DNA of 64,000 bases from Hypsibius dujardini (taxonomy: Eukaryota > Tardigrada > Eutardigrada > Parachela > Hypsibiidae). The translations under genes were made by a program, and so were the position numbers. The DNA lies in assembly GCA_001579985.1 (NCBI GenBank), contig LRSR01006750.1, forward strand, positions 80,245-144,244, given 5' to 3'. Below, one piece after another: positions 40,722-53,300 of this stretch; the first letter of the stretch is position 1; every line of letters starts with the position of its first letter. Below the pieces are notes generated by a model, which saw only the letters and a list, made by a program, of their open reading frames with translations, did not search any database and was not told the DNA's origin.

Positions 40722-41302
40722 GATTGCTGTAGTTTATCTTTGTACTAAGTTACACTTAGTGCACGTTGCACTATTGGAGTCTGTACTACTGATTAAAAAG
40801 TGGAGATATAGAAACGATTGCATCGCCTTTTCATGCAAACTGCACAGTACACTTGTGGTGAAGCGAGACCATTTTTATCATTCGGTGATGGTTCATGCGA
40901 CTAATCCTTTCGACAAATGTCTGGAGATATCCAGCGGGAAATTGTATATCGCAAACCGGCGGTTTACCATCTCTCAGTTGTTGGCTAGGGAAATCGGCTG
41001 CTTGCGGTGCAGTGTACTAGCGAAAATCTCCTGGGAAAGCTTCTAGCACAGCGACGGAAATTGTCCAGGGGCTATTCCAGAGCTTTCTTGGCGCAGAGAA
41101 CAATGGCTGCCCGCACTTCTGTATAAATGGCCCACACTTCAGCCAGCCAATGGGGTTTCATTAGTTTCAACAAATTTACCCACTAAATTCATATTACTTT
41201 CAAATTTTCAACAAATTTACACGGTAGGTCTCCAACACACTTTGGTCAGTGCTACGTGTGTTCAAAGATGCCCCGAATCAAACAGAGTTAATGGCTCAAG
41301 TA
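40722..41302. other. Region between two converging genes
   Basis: It holds the 3' ends of the GPI-protein gene (+) and the phosphorylase gene (-). No other gene is seen; an open frame crossing 40648-41046 is out of frame with the GPI-protein exon and is not supported. I found no perfect AATAAA for either gene. Confidence 0.5.
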
Positions 41303-44300
41303 CTATTTCGTCTTAAGATTTAATTGGATAGTGTTAGGGTCTTCTACAATGGGTGTTAATCCAGTTCGTACGGGCTCGCACGCTTTAACATCCCAAATCT
41401 CTTTGCAGTATTCGCGGATAGTGCGATCACTAAAATAGAAAAGCGATAATTCCATCTCACGTAGAAATCAGTTGTCCATAGTGCACAGTTGCGCGAAATG
41501 CACTTGCCTACTAAATTTTCCGGATGTCGCAATGTTGATGAGTGACATGCGTGCCCATTTTTCTTTATTGAGGTATGCTTGTCCGACTCTTTGCTGCGCC
41601 TTCATGTAGTCCTCGAAGTCAGCACACACCATATATCTGTGAATTTATGTTTTTCCATAAGACATCTGGCAAGTAAGTAATCAAAAAATGAATATTTGGA
41701 TTTGCACAAAGAGGCGACAGTCATGCTTCTCAATGACTCGCAAACACAAAACGAAGCTTCCTCTTTGGCCAACAGACAATGGGGAATGAGACTCATGGGC
41801 CGGGATTTACTAGTAAGATTCATGGTTTCAGTTTCTCATAATTACTTAATCATCATACCAAGACTCTTGGGAAAAATTGTTTCGGAAAAAGGTAACACAG
41901 TTGCTAGACTTTGAAGGGCGCTAAATACGTTTGTCAGTGGTGGGTGGTATAGCTTTGGTTCTACATATGTGGCAAAGCCCTCTCTAACCGAGTTAAGCCA
42001 TTTTACTCGGACTGTGTGCCAGTCCATGTATCCAAGAGTTAAATTTCCTAACACAATTAGTGTAAGGTTTCTGTTAAGTGTGTACCGTAAGAACAAATGT
42101 TTAAGCAAAAGTACTCAGTGTTTAAATCGACTCACCGGTCAAACCGTAACAGGTTGTCCACAAAGCCCTGGTATTTTTGCCGGTTGTTTGGCGTAAATAA
42201 GCCGTTCTGTATGGCATCTAATGCCTCTCTGAGCTCTGCATTCTTTTCATAATAGCTCACGGCATTGTATCTGCATAAATATTAGATACGATTTCGCTTT
42301 TCTTCTCTTATACCATAGATGTGAGGGAAGTATACTACCCTTGCTTCTGAAGTTGCTCCACACCGTCCACGGTTAAACCGAAGAGGAAGAAATTCTCCGC
42401 TCCCATTTCGTCCCTCATTTCAACGTTTGCACCATCCAATGTGCCTATAGTCAGCGCTCCATTCATCATGAACTTCATGTTTCCCGTACCGGAAGCCTCT
42501 GTTCCAGCAAGGGAAATTTGCTGGCTTAAATCGGCGGCTGGCATGATCTTTTCGGCGAGTGTGACCCGATAGTTTTCCAGGTAAATCAGCTTCAACTTTT
42601 GACCAACTGATGGATCGTTATTAACAATATTAGCCACGGCGCAAACGAGACTGATGATCTGCTTTGCCATCCAGTAACCGGGCGCCGCCTTTCCACCAAT
42701 CATCACCACCCGTGGCACAACAGGCTCACTAGGATTTTTCTTCAGTCTGTTGTACATGGAGACGACATGAAGCAAATTCAGTAGTTGCCGCTTGTATTCA
42801 TGAATTCTTTTAACCTGAAAGTAATACATTCCACTGTATTAATCGATTAGTAATGGCTAGCGTCCAGCAAAAGAATCGGTTTGCGCAAAAAAAAACAGTG
42901 TCAAAGGACTGATTTTTCGAATCAGGTTTGTGGGTATATACTCAGTTTAAGAAAACTGTTAGCCCAAGAGCTTTCAATAAGAACCGACTATCATTGCGAT
43001 TAATTCCTTTTAGATATCATTTACCGTGAATAGCGATTTTACGCCATATTTCCTGAAATTTAATATAGCGCCTCATCAAATTTTCAGATTTAAATGTAGG
43101 GCCCAAGCATATCAAAGCCAGATCACCCAAATGGTAGACCAGTGAATGGGTAAAGGCTGAACGCCATTTAACTCTAAGAGCAGAATAAACTAGTGGAAAA
43201 ATAGCGCTGAATTGAGTAGATTTAATTTTCAAATCATTTTCTGTAAAAAAATTGGTCTATCGGACCAACATTGAATACAGCTTAAATATTAAAAATAAGT
43301 GTAACCGTTCTGCAAAGAGATTTTAAGATAATTTTGACAAAATGGTTTTGTTGGAGACTAGAACGCCTGAATATTTCGTCAGGCTCAGCTGGTTTAAGAT
43401 ACCATGGATGTGGGCTAGTACCAAACAAGTACACATGATTGGCTGGAATTTTCTGTATTTTTATCTAGTTAATAGATTACTACCTACTCCTTTAGGATGT
43501 AATATACTTACTCAGCTATTGCAACTTACATAGTCCCGCTATGTTGGCAAAAACTAGTACGTTCCATCTTGATCTATTGATGATTCTATACCAAACCAGT
43601 ATTACCTAACAAGTCGTGTAGACCATCCGATTTAACTTCCCACTCTTTCGTAAGGAAGAGCAGTAGTAATTGAATGGTAGTGCCGCATACCTAGAGCTGG
43701 GATCAAATTGTTTCAGCAGTTTCCAGTTGGTAAAATGTTTCCAGAATGTGTAATACTTGAAAAAAATATGAATTGCCGAGAAATTCCAAAATTAATAATT
43801 TCTAAGCCTACTGGGTTTCCCAAAGCTGACTTCAGGACGCCGGCCTACCCCCCCCATACTGTACAGTCAGAATTTGTCAGGTTTTTTTCGCCCCCCCCCC
43901 AAACCAATACTGACGTTATTAATGGATGTTACCTAAGCAAACTTTAGAAATTATATAATCTTGATCTGTACGGTGTATAGCCTGTATATAGTATAGTATA
44001 TGTATAGTGTATAGCCTGGGAAATATTGCAAAACGGAAATGTTCAGCAGCATGGAAAAAACCATGCAATATCCTATAACGAAATCATGCAAAACCAAACC
44101 TTTGCAAGTAACCTGCAAAGAGCTGTAGTACAAGGCTGTGCATGTAACCAACTTTTTTGAGGGACACTTTCTTTCAGGAGACAGTCATCCAAGAAGGTGA
44201 CCGGGTACTTCGGAAAATTGACAATGTACTCAGAAGATCGACCAACAATACGGAGGGTTCTCAATCACTCCAGAGGGTTGACGGCTTAACATGAAGACTA

Positions 44301-47300
44301 ACGGTTAGTCCGGGCAGTCGCTGGTCAGCCCCAAACATTACCGATCAATCTGGAAGGTTGACAATATGCTCGAGGAGCGACGGTAAATCCAGAAGATAAT
44401 CGTAACTCTGGCAGGTTGACAGTATACCCAGAAGACAGTCTGAAATTTTATCGTCCAAAGCAGGAGGTTGACGATTTAATCGAGAGATTGACATTCAGTC
44501 CGGATGGCTAACGGGGTGTCCTTAGGGTTAATCATCACCCTGGAATTTTGGCTGTGGAATTGGCTGACGATCGGCCAGTCCAGACGGTTAACAGTTCTCT
44601 CTAGATTACGGTAATCCCGGAAAACTGACCGTCGGTCTTGGTACACCGTAATCTTCCATAGTACTCGGATACCTTTCAGACTGACCGTCACTCCCCAAAT
44701 ATATTGTAAATCTTTTGGAGTGACGGTAGTTTTTAAGGGCAGATCGGCGACCAGCCGAACTAATTTTTGGTTCTCAAGTTGAATTTTTAACCTCCCCGAG
44801 TGACTGGAAACCTTTGCATTGACCGTCGATTTTCTAATTACACCAACTGCTTCCGGTAAACTTTGACCTCATAGTACTGTTCCGATACTGTAACTCCATA
44901 ACTCTAATTCCAATAGGGCCTCCGGTACCTTGCTTTTGCCTACCGGCCGCTGACACTTGTCAACTTAGGGAAATTGTTGTTATTTATAGTTTCTGTTTTA
45001 ATTCTGTGTTTTTTTCAAAAAAATCTAGGTTTAAATGTCTGTGTAAACGCATATTCCATCCGTTTGATGATGCTATTTCAGACTTATTTTAAAACTAATC
45101 ATAATGTGAAGCGTAGAGTTCAAGTTTAACGTTCAAGTTTAACATTCAAATTTAATTCAAATCCTGTTACTGATCTCGCCGGATTTCTACTTTGAATTTG
45201 AAGTGCTTACTTACTTGGGGGGATTTTGAGAGACAATATTCAAAACCGGTTGACCGCTTTAATGTGCACTGCGCAGTACAAAAGCCTGTTATGCATTCAG
45301 GCATAGAAGATCAAACATGAATTTAAGAAAAACTGAAAGAACGTTTTTGGGCTTCTCTACGGCATTGGGACCTTTACATGAAACATGCAATCCAATGTTT
45401 AAAGAAAATAAAATTTTATGGAAAGAAAAATCCAGATTTAGTGATTATTGGTAGGTACTGATCTTAGGAATTCCATAGAGAAAGAGATGAGATATCTGAT
45501 AATAAAAAATGAGTTCTAGTTGAAATTTTGTGCCAAGGTTATACGAGGGGCAAACTGAAAGTACTAATACCCCATTTGTTAAACAAAATGAGAAGAATTA
45601 AACATATCATAAACAGGTCAACGGATAGAGGGACGACTGTTGACTTCTATTTAGAAAAAAGAGGTTAGTGTGAAAAAGTAGAAGGTCAGCGATGCAAAAG
45701 GACGTAGGCTACTTTCGGCAGCTGACATGCGCAATTAGCTGTTGCGTAGGTAAACCTTATTTTCGCTTCTACTAGGATCGTTTCCCTCAAGGGTTTTAAT
45801 AGTCTTCCATACACAAAATCTATTAATCACTTTTACCACGCATTCGAAGCAGACGATTGTTAGCGAGTCGAAAAAATATTCTGGGACTATTTGGTCTGCG
45901 ACAGGAGCTTTCCCATAGAGAGTAGCTTTTGAACCGTTTCTTGTCGTGGGCATCTTCTTTGCCATCCTTTCTCCCTCATCTGTTTTACGGATACGCTATG
46001 TGGCGTGCTTTTTTTGTGAACCGAAAAATAAATTTTATCTCACAACTGAAGTGTAAAAATCTTTTGAGATCGAGAATTGCGGAAGAGTGAGCGACCTAAA
46101 TTGAATCACCTTGGTGCTTGTCCCAAACTTTTTCACTTCTACTTTAGCAAAATTGACTCTCGACCGCGTGGAAGCTTTCACGAACACGTTCTTTAAATAA
46201 TTGAGTTTGGTTTGTTCTATTGGGAGCACAAAATCGGACCGAAGTTGGGCCTGGTCCCGTTGAGTAGGAATTTTGGTGAGCGTCATCACCCGAAAATTTA
46301 AAAATCCAGTTTCACTTCTTAACATGTCTGTATTTTTGCATTTGGTATTAAAAACCTTACGCGTGCTGAAGGGTGTAGTCAGTGATATTCCGAGTATAAT
46401 GAGAGACTTTAAGCGTAACCTACGAGAGACAGAGTACGCTTCCTAGTGATCCAAGCAAGACTGGAAACTTTACTGGTAACTCATATATAGATGAAGCGTT
46501 TAGTGACCTCAGAATTGCCGAAATCAATGATGATCCACAATGAAATGGTAAGCCTGGTGGTGACCCAAGCATGATCGGAGAACATGGTGGTGACCTAAGC
46601 AGAGTAGGAGCTTTCAGTGGTGATTCGAACATGTCGCTCACTTTACATGTGCTACCAATAGACAAACATAACGCTTAGTGGTGACGCGGGCGCATGGGGG
46701 GAAGCAATGTTATTGATGTCATCAATAACTGTCTTGTAACTAGTGGCTCCATCCATGCACGAATCATTAATTATTGTTCCATTCCACTCCGGGTCATTAC
46801 TACGGGTTCAGGTCGTAAGCGGGCCACCACTTTGCTTTACGGTAATTTTAACGTCATCACTGAGGAATTCAGCTAGTTTGATCTAGCCTTGAAGCTCGCA
46901 CTTTTCGGGTAAATATATATATATATTTCTGGAATATTTCCGGCCACTACTATAATTGACGATTCGTTACGGGTTACGCAGAAATTTTCTGACCCCCCCC
47001 CCTACCAAATCACTATTTAGGTACTTGGCTGGTTCCGGGTCGCCGCTAAACCTGTAAACCGATAGTCCCATGTTAAGAAGGACGTTAAAAGTGTTAGGCT
47101 TTACCACCCACAAGTGTGCGTAGTAACTAGCCAACTAGGCATTAAACTAAACGGACGGAAGAACCTGATTAAACAAGCTATTAGACTAAATAATATAAAG
47201 TAGACGTTTATTCATAGTTAATAGTGAAGAGGAAAGGTAGGAGAGGGAAGGAAGTCAATGAAGTGATTTAGACTACCCTAAAATATTCTTGTGTAGTACA

Positions 47301-50300
47301 GAATCATCAATAGACCAGAATGGAACTTCCGAGTTTCTGCCGACATAGCGGGACTAGTGCGTTGCAATAGCTGGGTAAGTACATTACATCTTAAGGGAGT
47401 AGATAGTATTTTGTTGACTAGAAAGAAATACAGTAACTGCCAGCCGATGATATGTACTTGTTGGGTACCACCCAACAAAAGGTTAAATCATATAAAAATA
47501 TTCTCATATACTTTATTTATTAATTTACTTGTTTGAAATAACTGAAAACATCAACATCTTTTAACTATTTTTCGCCTAAGGAAAGATTAGCAAAGTTTAC
47601 TTCATCAATTGGCAAGGGCATTGCGTCCGCATGTGCTAGAACACTATTAAAATTGCGAGGATAAACAATATTTATATTGTTAAACTTATCATCACCCCCA
47701 ACTCCGGATGGCATCAAATAACGAAATAAACGATTTGATTTGGTCTTATTTTGACAACGAATTGGATACTACATGAAAACCCGCTTTTTTCTCGAGGCGA
47801 CTGAAACTACATACTGCAACGGACTTGCGAACCCATTTATTCGTTCATATCAATCTGACGGTACTCAGATTTAGCCTTCAAGTTTATGTGCTCCCTGGTC
47901 GGCATCTCATTCACGTTATTATTTATCTCGGGATCAGACATTTCTAAGAACCGCCAAAACAAACCAACACATTTTTGCACATCAAAGAACCCTGAACAGT
48001 GAAAACTACAGATGATCTGTGTTGTTGGACCTAAATTGTAAAAATCCGTTCTATTTTGCTGATACTGGCTGCTTTAAAACGCGTAAGTGTCTCATGTGGC
48101 ATTGTATCTGTTTCACCATATTTCTACGATTGGATTTCAACTTGATGACGTCAATAGGTATCAACTTCCGACCAACTGTTTGGATTATTGTGATAGTACC
48201 TGTACATGTACCGATGTACAATGCCATTGATAAATATATGAATTCCTTTTCGAAATTTCAAACTGCTCGTCAAATCAAATCAAATCAAAATTAAATGAAT
48301 TTCAAACCAAAGTCACACCCAATTTGACTTGAATTTGACATTTGACATTTGGGCCATCCCTACTCCCAACTACGATTGAGCTTACTGCTTTTAATAAAAG
48401 ATCAGAGTTCTCCAATTCAAACTACGACTTTCGTAAGTCGTCAAGTGTCGGTGGCCGGCGGGTCGCAGTTACACTCACTTGAATTTGTTTTTCAAACTGT
48501 GCTGGTAGAGAACGTGTAAGCTAAGTAGCTTATGAGATTAAGCGGACAAGCTCCTCACCTGGATGTCAAACATAGCTTCCGGATTAATTTCAATATTGTA
48601 CTGCTTTTTCACAAGTTGAGCAAAGCGTCGCTTGTTCTCTAGCTTAATTTTCATGAGTGCTGTTAGGATGCCGTGGTCGTTGACCGAATTTTTGAGCGAC
48701 TGCAGCAGCTCCATATTGCGGATCCATTGGTCAACAGGTCCAACCTTCTCGCATATAAAATCGCCCAGGTCAGGATTGCAGTTAACTAGCCACCTGCGTG
48801 GTGTGATGCCGTTTGTTTTGTTCTGAAATTTTTCCGGCCAGAGTTCATAGAAGTTTTTGAAGAGATCATTTTTTAGGATTTCACTGTGGATTGCTGCAAC
48901 GCCGTTCACTGCATGTGATCTGTAAATAACAATCCTGAATTTTTTGAATAAAAATGTTTTGTGCGTGTCAAGACAACTAACTGACCCAACAATGGCTAGA
49001 TGAGCCATATTGACTTTTTTCGATCCATTCTCTCCTTCCTCAATGATTGATACGGCCCGTAACCGGGTACTCTCACCTGGCCACCTTTTGGCTGCCACAT
49101 TTTCCAGGAAGAGATGGTTAATATAATAAATTATTTCTAAATGTCTTGGCAGCAGTCGTCCCAGCATATCGACAGGCCAGCGCTCTAATGCTTCAGGCAG
49201 GACAGTATGATTGGTATACGCAAATGTTCGGCTGCAGATACTCCAAGCCTTTTCCCAACCGACCTTTTCGTCATCCATTAGTATTCTCATCAGCTCGGGA
49301 ATGGCAAGACAAGGATGCGTATCGTTAAGTTGTATGGCAACCTTGTTTGAAAAGTCATCAAATGATGTTCGACTAGGTATTTTAGAACCGTACTGGCTGT
49401 ACTTGTATCGCCGAACAATGTCGTACAAGGACGCAGCAACCATAAAGTACTCTTGTTTCAAACGAAGTTCTTTCCCAATGAAGAAATTGTCGTTGGGATA
49501 CAAAACCCGGGATATGCTGAAAAACGTTTATTGTGTATTATGCTGATTTGTGGGGGTTTCGTGGGGTAAACTTACTTTTCTGCGACGTTTCGATCAAGCA
49601 CCGCTTCGACATATTTCCCAGAGTTGAAGTCATTAAAAGTAAAACTATTTGGCGCGCGGGCGGACCACAATCGCAAGACGTTGCATGTTTCGTTCCGAAA
49701 TCCAGGTACTGGCATATCGTATGCGATTGCGTTTACAGTCTGGAAACAATAAAAACCAATAGCTTTTCGCCTTTCTCAAATGTGATGTAAATAATTTGTG
49801 TAGCTCAAAAACAAACACTAGCACAAGCGCAATCGTGTTAATCAACTGGCTAATTACGAAGTGCAAGGGCCATTTCTCACTCCTGTTCAGTTCTCCTTCA
49901 CTGGTCCACAAGCAGTCGCGGCAGAGGAGTGTTTTGAGTGCAAGGGCGAGCGGATGTTACACTTTATCAGCTGTGCTAGGTGCAAGAAGTCTCTTTGCTT
50001 CGAGCATTTTTTCAGCGTATAACACTATCACAGCGAAGCTGAAACATTTTTCCAGTAGATCTGATGCGCTTGTTATTCGATATGTTTAGGTTTTTATAAA
50101 ATTCATGTGGAGATCTCGAAGTTTAGTATGGCAGCTTCGCCACTGCTTTGTTCTTTATTTTTTTAAGATTTTCTGGTTGATCGGAAAAATTGAATATATT
50201 TTTCACATCTCGGCAAACACTTCTAGTTACTTTGAAAAATAAACTCATGTTCAGAAAATTTTTTGTTGGGACGAAAAGTTAATTTTCGAAAACATTAGCA

Positions 50301-53300
50301 AATAATCAATCAATCAATTACTGCCGAGTATAACATAGTGACAGGTGAAGTATTTTTCTTCCACCTATTTTCCTGGAGCCGCTAACATGATTGCAGGTGC
50401 GAGAGCCCATTGTAAAATCATTAGATGAACAGGTATTTGTGGAAAAAAAACCCAGGCCAATCTTGAGGTCAAATCCCAAACTTTCCCAATTAAGTAATAT
50501 CCCTATCACCGCTATTGACTACCTTATAGTTTTTACGAGTCGTACATTTTAAATGGCCGAATTCAGAAAAAGTACCAAATTGCAAATTACAGAGAGCCGT
50601 CCAATTAAATATAAACCGTTTAAAAACTACTTCTTAATCACGCGGTCCAGACGAACATTTTAAAACGTCCGCAAATTACTATTTTATCAAGTATCTGTTG
50701 AAAGAGTGGTGAGTGTAGTGGAGAAACCTGACAAGCCTTCAAATGAAAAAATATTGCGCTGGGTGAGTCTATGCAATTAGTTTTCAAACCAGTTTGTGTT
50801 TCAGCCCGGTTTTCTCAGGCTGATCTGAAAGGGCTGTTGTCACCCTGTATTTGGCATGAAACTAGACCTATGTCGGCCACCAAACTGGAGTGGGTCTAGC
50901 GATTTGTAATAAGGCAGTCAATCAACTCGAAAAATCAATCAACAGAATTAAGGGAACATCCCGTTTAAGACATACGTTATTGAATGTCGTACCCTAAAAT
51001 CAAATTCTATTCTAGGTCTTCAATACAAGCTTACTAAAAGCATTCCAAGTATATTTAATGCTTCCTACGGACCCAAATCATAGTTCTCCGAGCAAGCTGG
51101 GAAACTCACCATTGACCTCTACCACACGACACACCCCATATATCCAAAGGTTGTTAAAAAATAACCGACACACTGAGTTAAGCTAGGATGGCATAACAAT
51201 AACAAAGAAAGAAATAAAGTAACAAAAACATTAATGTCCGAAATGACAATGACTAGCCGAAAATTCTGGTGAAAATGAAGGTGTTTAAGAATGCGAGTTT
51301 TGTGTTCGCATCTTTTTCTAAAAAATTATAATAATCATTTCCTCGCTCATGCCTGTGATGAGTTTAATTAAACTTTCATGTATGAGTTCACTGCTAATTG
51401 GTATTGAGCACACTGTTGTTTATCGTCGAAAGCATCTGGCTTGTCAATTCATTAAACTTTCTTTTACTAGTGTTTTATCGGCGTAGCCAGCGTGAGCCAT
51501 AAATTGACCCTAAGATGTTGGTGCATCTTTTATTAGGAGGCAAAGCATAATAAAAGTTGGGCATATACCGGGTAGAAACTTACTTTTTGGAAAATATTCT
51601 CGTGCAGTTGGCCTCCCAACGGGCAATAATTAAAACTTTTTACTTTGACCAAAATGTCACAAACTTAGTAGGCTTTTAAAGCGCCGTTGCAGATTTTTGT
51701 TGCTCTCCCCCGAGAAGAGGCTGATTTGAATTTTCAGAAAGTCACCAGAATAACGCGATGTCCCGCTCCATTGTTTTTTCTGCGTAGAAAATTGCCCGCG
51801 AGCAAATTGTTATCGCATCGCTAGATCAAAATATGGAAGCGAGCAACAAACCTAAAAGGCAATTTTCTAGAAAACATAGTGGGTTATTAGTTCTATTGAG
51901 AAAAGTTTCCATTTTTATAGCTAGGTGCAGAAAAAAATTAGTTGCGCTTCAGAGTAGAAGTTTGGGACGATATTTTAAAATCAGCGTTAGCACTTTTGGA
52001 CACAGGGCTGCAACTCTTAAACTGCATTTTTGTCAAAAATATTATTTAAATAAGTTAGCAAAATTACCGAGAATTAAAAAAACGTCGGTAGATGGCTTAA
52101 AGGTTCTCTGAGTGAAGCCCAGTGCCGCGGCTACAAAGAAGATATCGGAGACGTCTCAAAATGGCTCGCGACTTGCCGAAATTGAAATGATCGCCAAATC
52201 TCAGGTTGCTCACCGAATGTATTGGGTTTGCATTTTAGCAAGTGTATTCTACTTGTCTACAATATTATTTTGTAATTTTTGTAATAAATTCAGTTTTGAA
52301 TTTTTTAAAAATGTTTGAAAAAATAAAAACTGGGACATTCTTCTCCACTTTTTGGATTCACAAGAATGTGAAAAACATGGCTCACTAAATATTTTTTAAA
52401 ATTCTAATAATTGCAAAATATTCGTCCTAAATAGGGCCTTTTAAATAATAATAAGTCGGATAACATCACGCGGGCACAAAATAAAGATATCATTAAAAAA
52501 CAGCTATTCCAAAAAGTAAGTTCTACCCGGTAACCCTTAACCCTCAACATTTTGTTATGAGGTCCTGGTTCATTTTGGGAGGGGAGCAGAGTAACCTCAA
52601 GACCCAACGGGGGCCTAGCCCCCAGTGCTCCCCACTGCCGGCGCTAAAGCTTAGACTTAGAATAAACTCTACGCTCCCGATTCCAAGTCACGAATTTAGG
52701 TCCAGTACATATTTGCAGACCGGTAGTGTAGCACATTTTCAATTATATTCAATGCAGGGAATTCCGTCACGTCAATAATGATCCGAACCCCCCTCCCCTT
52801 TGCTAGCGCTCCAGCTAAGTATTTAAAAAATAAATCATTTACTAGTCTGGCCGGCAGGTTTATCCGGTTCAACCAATTGCACAGTTTTCAATTCGATTCC
52901 TTTAGTACAGCGGTCACTGGATTTAGTCTTGTCAGCAGTCCGTTCACTCGACTCAATTTATTCGGCGATCCTCTCACCCGGTCAAGTCGAGATCAAAGCC
53001 ATTCTGTTGCAAGGCTTTACGACTCTTTATCATCCCTCCGGACCTCATACACCAGAATAAAACTGATCAGAGAGAATCGCACCCAACAAAGCATGTTTGT
53101 GCTGAGTGCGATTCAGTACCAAAAACGACCAATCGGGCAGTTATAATTCGATTCAGTAAGTACAGCGGTCAGTCGATTCAGTCTTTCAGAGGTCCATTCA
53201 GTCGACTTAATCTTTTCCGCAATTCTTTCAACCGGTTAAAGTCGTTCAGAGTCGGCTCAGTTTATTTTGTGCTAAGCTCAATCGATTCACTTAGTTCAGC

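Larger units (their letters stand above)
42815..48558 (-). other. Intron 6 of the phosphorylase gene (5.7 kb), repeat-filled
   Basis: No coding exons were detected between VDIQ-type exon 6 and exon 7. It holds two inverted copies of a dispersed repeat, two degenerate minisatellites and poly-C runs (43848-43856, 43892-43900, 46984-46993). Confidence 0.75.

Noticed and set aside
40648-41046. 132-codon frame overlapping the end of the GPI-protein gene
   Set aside because: It uses a different frame from exon 4 and lies largely in the 3' region. The spliced model explains this sequence better.
48920-48985. In-frame 22-codon insertion in phosphorylase when read straight through
   Set aside because: The 66-nt stretch has proper splice signals (GG|GTCAGT and TTTACAG|A), and removing it restores the family sequence VGSHAVNG. 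It is an intron of a length divisible by three.
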